From NCBI GenBank assembly GCA_035347995.1, contig DAOPQD010000009.1, positions 1 through 61,483 on the forward strand: 61,483 nucleotides of DNA, given 5' to 3'. Each line of letters begins with the position of its first letter. Positions within the stretch are counted from its first letter, which is position 1. A program made the position numbers and the translations under genes. Shown piece by piece: positions 1 to 7,455 of the stretch. Under the pieces are notes generated by a model. It had not been told where the DNA came from, ran no database searches, and saw nothing but the letters and a program-made list of their open reading frames with translations. The DNA comes from JAAZNO01 sp012798275. GTDB taxonomy: Bacteria > Chloroflexota > Anaerolineae > B4-G1 > SLSP01.

Positions 1-102
1 GCGGGGGGAAGGGGCCAGGGGATAGGGGGCAAAAGTTGATTCTCAATCTTCAGTAATCACCAGGAAATCTTGTGTTTTTTGGTCAATGGCTGAACAGTTA
101 CC
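1..102 (-). repeat. Family A hairpin element, copy A1 (truncated by window edge)
   Basis: This is the left part of the dispersed element described under copy A5, here in reverse orientation and cut by the start of the window. The arm of the first hairpin (gcggggggaagggg) starts at base 1. It is followed by the conserved gatagggggcaaaagttgat segment and the terminal inverted repeat ggctgaacagttac at 88-101. The other hairpins would lie upstream of the window. Confidence 0.8.
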
Positions 103-148
103 ATGTGAACCATAGCCCGTGAGCAGCGACGGCGACGGCTCATCGGTT

Positions 149-264
149 CGACACGAGCCAACCGCGCTGAAGCGCGGTGTTTGAGGACGTAGCAGCCCCG
201 GGGCAAGGAATTTCTAATCTTATTCGTGAAATTCGTGTTCATTCGGGGCCATTTTCGAAGGAGG
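149..264 (+). repeat. Family B repeat, copy B1
   Basis: About 115 bp is nearly identical to 22730-22846. It contains a small hairpin (accgcgc, loop tgaa, gcgcggt at 161-178), then a conserved segment with ttcgtgaaattcgtgttcat near its end. The repeat ends in gaaggagg (257-264), which here serves as the ribosome binding site of the DUF2721 gene. Both B copies lie within 50 bp of a family A copy. Confidence 0.75.
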
Positions 265-270
265 CGATGG

Positions 271-660
271 ATGGAACTGACATTGACGACGCCAGCTCTG
301 TTGTTTCCGGCGCTTTCGCTGTTGATGCTGGCATACACAAACCGTTTTTTGACGCTGGCCTCGCTGATCCGCGAGTTGCACCGCCGTTATCAGACGGAGC
401 ATGAGCCGGGCCTCGCCGGGCAACTGAACAACCTGCGGCGGCGTGTCCTTATTATCCGGGATATGCAGGCCTTCGGCATCGCCAGCCTTTTTGGCTGCGT
501 GCTGAGCATGTTCCTGCTTTTTGCCGGGCAATTGCTGCTGGGGGAGATCGTTTTCGGCGTGGCGCTGCTGCTGATGTTGATCTCGCTAGGGCTCTCGTTC
601 TGGGAAATCCTGATTTCTGTGGAGGCGCTGCGGCTACAGCTGCATGACATGGAGCCGTGA
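271..660 (+). CDS. DUF2721 family small membrane protein
   Basis: A 129-residue protein resembling the DUF2721 family, whose function is unknown. I see an N-terminal hydrophobic segment containing TPALLFPALSLLMLAY, a basic central stretch with LRRRVLIIRDMQ, and two further hydrophobic segments (about residues 70-108) ending in SFWEILISVEAL; this is the usual family layout. The frame is open upstream to a GTG at 226. The ATG at 271 is preferred because it has the binding site gaaggagg six bases upstream and because the upstream part is repeat B sequence. It converges on the phosphohexomutase gene, with a shared terminator between them. The family assignment comes from pattern recognition; the function is unknown. 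Confidence 0.85.
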   Translation: MELTLTTPALLFPALSLLMLAYTNRFLTLASLIRELHRRYQTEHEPGLAGQLNNLRRRVLIIRDMQAFGIASLFGCVLSMFLLFAGQLLLGEIVFGVALLLMLISLGLSFWEILISVEALRLQLHDMEP

Positions 661-683
661 TGATCGGGCGACGCTCTCAACGC

Positions 684-714
684 AAAACACGGAGAGACGA
701 TCTCTCCGTGTTTT
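684..714. terminator. Bidirectional Rho-independent terminator
   Basis: A perfect 14-bp stem (aaaacacggagaga / tctctccgtgtttt) with a 3-nt loop. It is flanked by A-runs on one side and T-runs on the other, so it can work on both strands. It lies between the convergent DUF2721 and phosphohexomutase genes. Confidence 0.9.
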
Positions 715-740
715 CTGTTGCGTGAAGCTCGCGCCGTTGC

Positions 741-2162
741 TTACAGCCCGGCGATTTCCAACCCGCCTTGCAGCACCGGCTGGATCAGGCTTTCGTCCGT
801 GAGCTCACAGTACACGCGGATGACCGGCTCGGTGCCGGAGAAGCGGATGAGCAGCCAGCCTACCTCCCCCAGCTCGTATTTGAAGCCATCCAGCGTGACG
901 ATGCGGGTCACGGGGACGCCGGCAATGGTCTCCGGGCGCGCTGCCTGAATGCGCGCCAGCGTCGCCGGGCGCTTTTCCAAGGGGAAGCGCTTGTCAATGC
1001 GGTCGTAGTAGTAGCGCTGCCCCAGGGCCTCGAAGAGTAGCTCCAGGAGCTGCGAGGGCGTCTTGCCCGTGCGCACCATGAAATCGAGGAAATACAGGTT
1101 CCCCAGAAGGCCATCGCGTTCCGGGACGTTGCCGCGGAAGGCATAGCCGCCGCTTTCCTCGCCGCCGATCAGGCCGTCTACCTTCAGGAACTTGGGCGCG
1201 ATGTATTTGAAGCCCACGCCGGTCTCGTACACTGGCACGCCGTATTTCTCGCCGAGGCGGTTGAGCATCTGCGTGGTGGAAATCGTCTTGACGATGGGGC
1301 CGCGCTCGCCGCGGATTTCCAGCAAGTAGTAGGCCAGCAGGGCATAGACGCGCAGCTGATCAATGAAGACGCCGTGTTCATCGCCGATGCCCATGCGGTC
1401 GGCGTCGCCGTCGGTGATGAGGCACACGTCCGCGCCGCGCGCCACGGTTTGCGCCAGGGCCACGTCGATGTTGGGGCGGATCGGCTCAGGGCGCTGCATC
1501 TCCGGAAAGATGGGGTTGCGCTCGGCGTGGATTTCGTGGATCTGCGTGCTGCCGCCGCCAAGCAGGCGTGGAAACCAGCCTGCCGCGTTGCCCCACATCG
1601 GCTCGACGAGCACGTTCAGCCCGGCGTGGCGCAGCTTTTCCAGATCCACCAGCCGGTTGAGATGGGCGATGTAGGCGGGATCGGGGTCCCAGAGCGTGAT
1701 CAGCCCCTGCGCCTGCGCCGCGTCCAGGTCGAGCCGCCGCACGTCGCTCATGGAGGAGGGAATGGCGGCCTCGATTTCCTGGAGTCCCTCAGGCGCGATC
1801 GCGCCGCCGGCGGGATCCCGTACTTTGAAGCCGTTATCCGTGGGCGGATTGTGGCTCGCGGTGATGTTGATCGCGCCGCCGGCCTTCCGCTCCACCACGG
1901 TGTAGCTGATGACGGGGGTAGGGGTGTGGCGCTGCGTGAGCCAGACGGCGATGCCGTTGCCTGCCAGCACCTCGGCGGCGGCAGCGGCGAAGTCTTCCGA
2001 TTGGAAGCGCCGGTCGTAGCCGACGACGGCACCCTTCTCGGCCAAAGCATGGGCCTTGAGATAGGTGGCAAATCCTTGCGCGGCGCGGCGCACATTGTCG
2101 AAGGTGTAGTCCTCCGCCATCCGCGCTCGCCAGCCATCCGTACCGAATTTGAGGGTAGTCAT
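741..2162 (-). CDS. Phosphoglucomutase/phosphomannomutase (alpha-D-phosphohexomutase)
   Basis: A 473-residue phosphohexomutase, predicted to interconvert hexose 1- and 6-phosphates in the cytoplasm. All four signature loops are visible: the phosphoserine loop TASHNPP (Ser103), the metal-binding loop DGDADR (251-256), the sugar loop GEESGG (334-339) and the phosphate-binding loop RFSGTEPVIRVY (440-451). Length is normal for the family. The ATG at 2162 is the first start before the conserved KFGTDGWR, with a ggag about 11 nt upstream. The gene precedes no close partner but supplies sugar phosphates of the kind needed by the gmd/rmd pair a few kilobases away. Glucose versus mannose specificity cannot be read from sequence alone. 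Confidence 0.93.
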   Translation of the reverse strand: MTTLKFGTDGWRARMAEDYTFDNVRRAAQGFATYLKAHALAEKGAVVGYDRRFQSEDFAAAAAEVLAGNGIAVWLTQRHTPTPVISYTVVERKAGGAINITASHNPPTDNGFKVRDPAGGAIAPEGLQEIEAAIPSSMSDVRRLDLDAAQAQGLITLWDPDPAYIAHLNRLVDLEKLRHAGLNVLVEPMWGNAAGWFPRLLGGGSTQIHEIHAERNPIFPEMQRPEPIRPNIDVALAQTVARGADVCLITDGDADRMGIGDEHGVFIDQLRVYALLAYYLLEIRGERGPIVKTISTTQMLNRLGEKYGVPVYETGVGFKYIAPKFLKVDGLIGGEESGGYAFRGNVPERDGLLGNLYFLDFMVRTGKTPSQLLELLFEALGQRYYYDRIDKRFPLEKRPATLARIQAARPETIAGVPVTRIVTLDGFKYELGEVGWLLIRFSGTEPVIRVYCELTDESLIQPVLQGGLEIAGL

Positions 2163-2169
2163 GTAGGGG

Positions 2170-2300
2170 GAATCTCCTTATTGGGGTGATGGGTAAGGGG
2201 TGATGGGTAATGGGGGATGGGGGATGGGGGATGGGCAGCCCGTTACCCATTACCTGCTTCCCCATTACTCATTTCTCATTACCTGCTTCCCCATTTCTCA
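2170..2300. repeat. Low-complexity inverted word tract (atgggtaatgggg / ccccattaccc)
   Basis: The gap between deoB and the phosphohexomutase gene is filled by degenerate copies of a GGGTGATGGGTAATGGGG-type word. These are followed by its complement in the form CCCATTACC and CCCCATTACTC, so the tract can fold back on itself. It carries no ORF. Confidence 0.7.
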
Positions 2301-3479
2301 TTATTCTAGCCTGATCTCTCGTAAGAAGCTGACGCCAATCTCCGGCTTCTCCAATCCGAAAATCTCCGCGATGGTCGCGCCGACATCGGCGAAGGTGCTG
2401 CGGATGCCAAGGTTGACGCCCGGTTTGACCGGTTCGCCGAAGACGAGCAGCGGGATGTACTCGCGGGAGTGATCGGTGCTCGGCGTCGTGGGGTCCACGC
2501 CATGGTCGGCGACGATCATGGCGATGTCGGTGGCGTGCATTTCGGCGCGCAGGGTGGGGATCGCGGCGTCGAAGTCGCGCAGTGCGCCCGCGTAGCCCTG
2601 CGGGTCGTTGCGGTGTCCGTAGATCATGTCGTACTCGATCAGATTCGTCAGCAGCAGCCCCTTGAACGGCTCTGGCAGGAATTCGAGCGTCGCGGCGATG
2701 CTATCGCGGTTGTTGGTGGTGTGCTTGTTGCGGGTGATGCCGGTGTTGCCGAAAAGGTCGTCAATTTTGCCGACGGCGGCCACGTCGAAGCCGGCCTCGA
2801 CCAGTTTCATCATCACGGTGGGGCGCGGCGGGAGGAGTGGATAATCGTGGCGGCGCGGCGTGCGCTTGAACGCGCCCGGCTCGCCCTCGAAGGGGCGGGC
2901 GATGACGCGCCCGACGGCGTGCGGGCCGCTCAGCATGTCGCGGGCGATCTGGCAGACGCGGTACAGCTCCGCGATGGGCACGATGTCCTCATGGGCGGCG
3001 ATCTGGAACACGCTGTCCGCCGAGGTGTAGACGATGAGCTTGCCGGTCTTGAGATGCTCTTCTCCCAGCTCCTGGATGATCTCCGTGCCGGAGGCGGGCT
3101 TATTGCCGAGCACGCCATAGCCCGTGCGCCGGGTGAATTCCTCCAGCACTTCTGGCGGGAAGCCATTGGGGTAAGTGGGCATGGCCACGGGGGACTGGAG
3201 GCCCATGAGCTCCCAGTGTCCGGTGACGGAATCCTTGCCCTTGGAGATTTCCGCCATTTTGCCGTAAGCGCCAAGGGTATCGGTGCGGGGCGGCACGCCG
3301 GGGATGTCGCTCAGATTGCCGAGGCCGAGCGCCTGCATGTTGGGCAGCTCCAGTCCGCCGAGGACGCGAGCGGTATTGGCGATGGAATTGCTGCCGACGT
3401 CGCCGTATTCGTCGGCGTCGGGCAACTCGCCCACGCCGACGCCATCTAAGACGATCACGACCACACGTTCGATAGTCAT
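2301..3479 (-). CDS. deoB: Phosphopentomutase
   Basis: A 392-residue phosphopentomutase of the alkaline-phosphatase superfamily, which interconverts (deoxy)ribose 1- and 5-phosphate in nucleoside salvage. Seen in the sequence: the N-terminal metal site VIVLDGVGVGE (Asp12), the segment DSVTGHWELMG holding the expected phosphorylated Thr (Thr86), and the C-terminal metal cluster VADHGVDPTTPSTDHSRE. The length matches the family. The ATG has a ggagg about 7 nt upstream. It is transcribed toward the phosphohexomutase but separated from it by the low-complexity tract. No other nucleoside-salvage gene is adjacent. Confidence 0.95.
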   Translation of the reverse strand: MTIERVVVIVLDGVGVGELPDADEYGDVGSNSIANTARVLGGLELPNMQALGLGNLSDIPGVPPRTDTLGAYGKMAEISKGKDSVTGHWELMGLQSPVAMPTYPNGFPPEVLEEFTRRTGYGVLGNKPASGTEIIQELGEEHLKTGKLIVYTSADSVFQIAAHEDIVPIAELYRVCQIARDMLSGPHAVGRVIARPFEGEPGAFKRTPRRHDYPLLPPRPTVMMKLVEAGFDVAAVGKIDDLFGNTGITRNKHTTNNRDSIAATLEFLPEPFKGLLLTNLIEYDMIYGHRNDPQGYAGALRDFDAAIPTLRAEMHATDIAMIVADHGVDPTTPSTDHSREYIPLLVFGEPVKPGVNLGIRSTFADVGATIAEIFGLEKPEIGVSFLREIRLE

Positions 3480-3580
3480 AGGGGCCTCCGGAATAATGTA
3501 CTGCGTAAAGATTTTCCTGGCGTTCTCGGCGTTATTTGCGGTTAGAGAGACACCGGGTAAGTTTTAGTCATTCTTGATTT

Positions 3581-3840
3581 GTAACTGTTCAGTCTCTGAC
3601 TAAAAAACGCAAGATTTCATGGAAACTATTGAAGATTAAGAATCAACTTTTGTCCCCTATTCCCTTCCCCCCGCGCCAGCGCGGGGGGAAGGGAAACTTT
3701 TTTTGTGGGGTTTTTGCAGGCGGGCGGAGCCCGCCTGCAAAAACCCCTTATTTTCTTTTCCCCCTCCCCAGCGGCATCGCCGCTGGGGAGGGGGCAGGGG
3801 GAGGGGAAATCTGAAAGCTGCGGATTGCAAAATAGAGCCT
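3581..3840 (+). repeat. Family A hairpin element, copy A2
   Basis: The left terminal repeat gtaactgttcag is at 3581-3592. Three perfect tandem hairpins follow: H1 (3662-3676 / 3679-3693), H2 (3707-3725 / 3729-3747) and H3 (3760-3775 / 3779-3794). The right arm starts gcagggggagggg and breaks off near 3840 without a recognisable right terminal repeat. This copy occupies most of the 573-bp gap between the lipoprotein gene and deoB. Confidence 0.85.
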
Positions 3841-4052
3841 TAAGAGAAAATTTTGAGTTTGCATCCCGTGGTTACCTTCCCCAAGCGTCTCATCCTGTCT
3901 CCTCGACCGGCGTAAGAACCCCATCCAGCTCGGGCTTGTCGTTGCCTTTGGCGTGCATGTTCCGTTCTTATCTTATTACGCAGCGCGCAGCGCACCTTAC
4001 GGGGTATGAATTGTCAGGATGTGCGTGGGTTGCGAGGTCTCCTTTGCAGCGC
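3841..4052. other. Gene-free stretch with a possible nucleotidyltransferase remnant
   Basis: There is no intact gene here. On the minus strand a short frame ending in a TGA near 3895 contains HAKGNDKP, which resembles the RAKGNYKP core of the intact MNT gene at 5696-6037. The nucleotides match well over about 33 bases. This may be a decayed MNT fragment, but the match is too short to be sure. Confidence 0.25.
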
Positions 4053-5618
4053 CTAGCGTTGGCTTGCGCCTGACGGCTGCCACCTGAAGTTATACGCATT
4101 GGCGAGCAGCTCCCTCACGTCCCATATGGCAGGTCTATCAATTCGCCCAAGCAATAATGGGCGTTGATCATCTTGAGCGAGGTACAGATAAGCCGTGCCC
4201 TCTGGCGACCATACCGATATTCCCCATGTTTGACGTATGTTCTCGGAAACATAGCAAGGCATGGCTGGCAGTGGTGAGATGAATTCCAGGCTGTCGTCTT
4301 CTCCTATGGTGTAGACTCCGGGCTTCATGCCCGGGCTATCCAGGCACTGTTGGTTAAGAAAGCCTATCCTCCCTGTTGACAATTCATAAGGTTCTGTGGG
4401 CCACACGGCGCCGGGCCAGGTAGCAGAGATAATCATCGTCATTTGACCCGGATTTGCTGTAGGAACCTTGAACAGGTAAGCCGGGCCGTTGCCGGACTCA
4501 AAATTGATTTGATTTACCAGCAATCCTTCACCGCCCCGGCTCCAGCTGGTTCTGACATAAGCATTGGGGTAGCTCCAGGTGTGCGGAATTTCTTGTGCTT
4601 CGCCCGTATCAACAGCCATGAGCGCTGAGTAGCCTCCTTCGAAACATCCTACGTCAACGAGGAGATATTTCCCATCAGGCGACCAATCGTGCATATGCCA
4701 AACGCCACAGAAGTTACTGTGATAGAGATGGGGAGCTATTAACCGTGGTATTCCTTGTGGTACCTCGGATAGCCACATTCCTCGGCCATCTGAGAAAGCA
4801 ATTTTTGTGCCGTCAGGTGAGAGCGCAAACCCGTCGCAGTGGAGCTCCCACTCATACTCCGTGCGCGAGGTGCAGTAACCCAATTCATACTCTCGGTTGA
4901 TATTCTGCACTTCCACGGCAAGGATGGTGCCATATTGATTGCCTCCAGGGTTTTGTGCAGGAGACGGATGGCTCCACCCTGGGGTTTTGGCGCTGATTGT
5001 CGGACGCACGTCCCATGCAAGATAAATCACATAACGGCCATCGGGGGTGATGGTGAAATCACCAGGATTGCCCGCCGGAAAAATCAGGAATGATTCGCCA
5101 GTCAGTTGATCCAGCACCCTCATGTTACGCACCGCTCTTTGAGAAGTCAGGTCAAAAAAGGTGTAGACTAGATAACGGCCGTTGGGGGTGAGTTGGTATG
5201 CACTCACTTGGATTGCCTGCGGCTCATGCACAACGGGGTGAAGCTCCTTTCCTTCCTTAGGCCAGCGCCACAGACTGCCATCGCGAATGAAGTAAAGGTC
5301 GGCCGGAAGGGCCGGGTAAGTCTGTGGCGCTATTACTTCTGGCGGAAGGGTCGGATTGGGCAGCAATGTAGGTGTTGCAGGCGGCAGCGGAGTTTGCGTG
5401 GGCTGCCTCATCGCGGTTGGAGTCGCCGTAGCAGTTAAGGGCATCAGGGTGGGGGTGAGGGGGGGCAGGAGGGTGGAAGGTTGTGGCGGCGTGTCCATGG
5501 GCGGCGGTGAAAGGGGGGATCGGGGCGACGTGAGAAGGGTCAGATGCCCGCAGCTGGCCAGGCACATGGATCCACATACCAACACCAGAACAATCAGAAT
5601 TGTGTGATTGTTGCTCAT
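4053..5618 (-). CDS. Secreted lipoprotein with TolB/WD40-like beta-propeller
   Basis: A 521-residue protein when started at the ATG at 5618; the frame is open 27 codons further, to 5699, which would touch the MNT gene. From 5618 it has a hydrophobic signal peptide and lipobox LASC (Cys23), then a long Pro/Thr-rich linker (about 35-95), then repeats of the type TPNGRYLVY, TPDGRYVIYL, SPDGTKIAF and SPDGKYLLV. These are typical of TolB/WD40-like propeller blades. It is predicted to be anchored outside the membrane; its ligand is unknown. Base composition is visibly lower in G+C than the flanking metabolic genes, as in the two genes upstream, so the block 3.5-6.5 kb may be acquired. It probably lies last in the rmd-gmd-hepT-mntA direction of transcription. 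Confidence 0.75.
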   Translation of the reverse strand: MSNNHTILIVLVLVCGSMCLASCGHLTLLTSPRSPLSPPPMDTPPQPSTLLPPLTPTLMPLTATATPTAMRQPTQTPLPPATPTLLPNPTLPPEVIAPQTYPALPADLYFIRDGSLWRWPKEGKELHPVVHEPQAIQVSAYQLTPNGRYLVYTFFDLTSQRAVRNMRVLDQLTGESFLIFPAGNPGDFTITPDGRYVIYLAWDVRPTISAKTPGWSHPSPAQNPGGNQYGTILAVEVQNINREYELGYCTSRTEYEWELHCDGFALSPDGTKIAFSDGRGMWLSEVPQGIPRLIAPHLYHSNFCGVWHMHDWSPDGKYLLVDVGCFEGGYSALMAVDTGEAQEIPHTWSYPNAYVRTSWSRGGEGLLVNQINFESGNGPAYLFKVPTANPGQMTMIISATWPGAVWPTEPYELSTGRIGFLNQQCLDSPGMKPGVYTIGEDDSLEFISPLPAMPCYVSENIRQTWGISVWSPEGTAYLYLAQDDQRPLLLGRIDRPAIWDVRELLANAYNFRWQPSGASQR

Positions 5619-5695
5619 CGGCTGTTTTTTGCCTCTTACCGTCCCTGAATCAGGCCTTGGAAGCGCGAATTGCATGGCCGTGTTTGTTCGTGGCT

Positions 5696-6037
5696 TCATG
5701 CCTCATTCGTGAGCAGCCTGTCCTCACCCTGCGCATAAAACACCATCCCCACGCGCTGGATATGTTCCACTACGTCCGCGTCGCTGATGCACCGCAAGAT
5801 AGACAGGTCAAAGGTGTAGGGCAGCAACAGATTATCTATCTCCTCCATGATGCGGTAAAGCACCGCGCGCGTCAAATCTTCCCCGCCGACCAGGGTGAGA
5901 TCAACATCTGAGCCGGGCTTGTAGTTACCTTTGGCGCGCGAGCCGTAGAGGATGGCTTTTTCTACCGGCGGGTAGTGCGCCAGTACGGCTTGGATCTGCG
6001 CGATGGTGGTTTCTTTCAGGCCGAACCGCTCAGTCAT
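5696..6037 (-). CDS. mntA: MNT-type nucleotidyltransferase antitoxin (MntA-like)
   Basis: A 113-residue minimal nucleotidyltransferase. It contains the signature G-S-X10-D-X-D exactly: Gly32-Ser33, then Asp44-Val45-Asp46. In characterised HEPN/MNT type VII modules the MNT protein transfers AMP to a tyrosine of the HEPN toxin. Its ATG overlaps the stop of the upstream HEPN gene by 4 nt (ATGA), a coupled arrangement typical of such pairs. Antitoxin function is inferred from family and gene arrangement. The codon composition resembles the neighbouring lipoprotein rather than the G+C-rich sugar genes. The symbol follows the characterised system. Confidence 0.85.
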   Translation of the reverse strand: MTERFGLKETTIAQIQAVLAHYPPVEKAILYGSRAKGNYKPGSDVDLTLVGGEDLTRAVLYRIMEEIDNLLLPYTFDLSILRCISDADVVEHIQRVGMVFYAQGEDRLLTNEA

Positions 6038-6447
6038 AGGGCTCTTTCCTGTAGAGTTTGCAGCAGTGCGTGCAGCTTCACGAATTCGGGGTAATAATTC
6101 TGGATGATGGCCTGGGCCATGGCTTTGGCCACCTCTTCATTATAGGTATGTGTCGTCAGTGTTCTAGCCTCGATCATGTTCATCCAGGTTTCGCCATTCT
6201 CAATTAGCCCCCGGCGAAAGGCCAGCCGGATTGCATCCCGGCTGCCGTGAATGCCAGTTTCACCCTGCGCTTCAAAATAATCTTTGAGCGTGTTCCAGGC
6301 CAGCTCGTAGGTGTATTCAAAGGCCTGAATCAATCCTTGTTCTTCCAGCTCATTCAATTCACCTTTAACGATGAATTTCGTCAACTGTTGCAACGCCTTG
6401 TTGAAATGGGTATAGCGCTGGATCCAACGAATATCGTAGGTGCTCAT
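6034..6447 (-). CDS. hepT: HEPN-family toxin / nucleotidyltransferase substrate-binding protein (HepT, HI0074 type)
   Basis: A 137-residue all-helical protein of the HI0074-like nucleotidyltransferase substrate-binding (HEPN) family. The toxin motif R-X4-H-X-Y is present as Arg95-X4-His100-Thr-Tyr102; in the studied HepT this tyrosine is AMPylated by MntA and the Arg/His form the RNase site. The conserved segment FEYTYELAWNTLKDYF and the HGSRDAIRLAF region also fit the family. An agga-type site lies upstream of the ATG. The gene is 33 bp downstream of gmd on the same strand, so it may be co-transcribed with the sugar genes or be inserted behind them. Target RNA is not predictable. Confidence 0.85.
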   Translation of the reverse strand: MSTYDIRWIQRYTHFNKALQQLTKFIVKGELNELEEQGLIQAFEYTYELAWNTLKDYFEAQGETGIHGSRDAIRLAFRRGLIENGETWMNMIEARTLTTHTYNEEVAKAMAQAIIQNYYPEFVKLHALLQTLQERAL

Positions 6448-6480
6448 AACGCTCCTGCTGCCTCTCTGCGGCTCACTCCC

Positions 6481-7455
6481 TCACCGCTGCTGATGGCGCA
6501 ACAACGCCAGATCCGCATCCACCATCATCTCGATCAGCTGCTGGAAGCTCACCTCCGGCTGCCAGCCGAGCCTGGCCCGCGCCTTGGCGGGATTGGAGAT
6601 GAGCAGATCTACTTCGGCGGGACGCATGAAGCGCGGGTCCTGCCGGACGTAGTCCCGATAATCCCGCCCCACGTGCGCGAACGCCACCTCGCACAGTTCC
6701 TGGACCGAATGCGTCTCCCCCGTGCCCACGACGTAATCGTCCGGCGCGTCCTGCTGCAACATCAGCCACATCGCGCGGACGTAATCCCCGGCGTAACCCC
6801 AATCGCGCCGCGCGTCGAGGTTCCCCAGGCTGACGTGATCCGTCAGCCCCAGCGCAATCCTGGCGACCGCGTGCGTCACCTTCCGCGTGACGAATTCCAG
6901 ACCCCGGCGAGAACTTTCGTGGTTGAACAGAATGCCGGAGCACGCGAAAATATTGAAGGACTCGCGGTAGTTCACCGTGATCCAGTGCCCGTAGACCTTC
7001 GCCACCCCGTAGGGCGAGCGCGGATAGAAGGGCGTGTGCTCCGTCTGCGGCACTTCCTGCACCTTGCCGAACATCTCACTGCTGCTGGCCTGGTAGAAGC
7101 GGATGCCGGGATCCACGGCGCGAATCGCCTCCAACATGCGCGTCACGCCGAGCGCCGTCACCTCGCCGGTGAAGACCGGCTGCTGCCACGAGGTCGGCAC
7201 GAACGATTGCGCCGCGAGATTGTAGACTTCCGTAGGGCGATACTCGCGCAGCAACGCCATGAGCGATCCCTGATCGAGCAGGTCGCCGGAGACAAGGGTG
7301 ATGTCATCCTGAATGTGCTCGATGCGGGTGAAATTTACCGTGCTGCTCCGGCGCACCATGCCGATGACGTGATAGCCTTTTTCCAGCAGGAACTCGGCCA
7401 GATACGAGCCATCTTGCCCGGTGACGCCGGTAATCAATGCAGTAGGTTGAGTCAT
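6481..7455 (-). CDS. gmd: GDP-mannose 4,6-dehydratase
   Basis: A 324-residue extended short-chain dehydrogenase predicted to convert GDP-D-mannose to GDP-4-keto-6-deoxy-D-mannose. Seen: the NADP-binding GVTGQDG (10-16), the SSSEMFG segment (Ser/Glu around 124-127), the catalytic pair Tyr149/Lys153 in SPYGVAK, and Gmd-type segments such as FNHESSRRG and RRDWGYAGDYVRAMW. Its start overlaps the stop of the upstream rmd gene by 4 nt, so both are translated from one message. With rmd it forms the two-step route to GDP-D-rhamnose. Confidence 0.95.
   Translation of the reverse strand: MTQPTALITGVTGQDGSYLAEFLLEKGYHVIGMVRRSSTVNFTRIEHIQDDITLVSGDLLDQGSLMALLREYRPTEVYNLAAQSFVPTSWQQPVFTGEVTALGVTRMLEAIRAVDPGIRFYQASSSEMFGKVQEVPQTEHTPFYPRSPYGVAKVYGHWITVNYRESFNIFACSGILFNHESSRRGLEFVTRKVTHAVARIALGLTDHVSLGNLDARRDWGYAGDYVRAMWLMLQQDAPDDYVVGTGETHSVQELCEVAFAHVGRDYRDYVRQDPRFMRPAEVDLLISNPAKARARLGWQPEVSFQQLIEMMVDADLALLRHQQR

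Noticed and set aside
226..270. GTG at 226 as the start of the DUF2721 gene
   Set aside because: The 15 extra codons lie in repeat B, and the ATG at 271 has a near-perfect binding site at the right distance.
2170..2300. Low-complexity tract as an origin iteron cluster
   Set aside because: The words are degenerate and inverted rather than regularly spaced direct repeats, and no replication gene is near.
3581..3840. Family A copies as a CRISPR array or attenuator
   Set aside because: There are no direct repeats with unique spacers. The same element appears in both orientations and beside unrelated genes.
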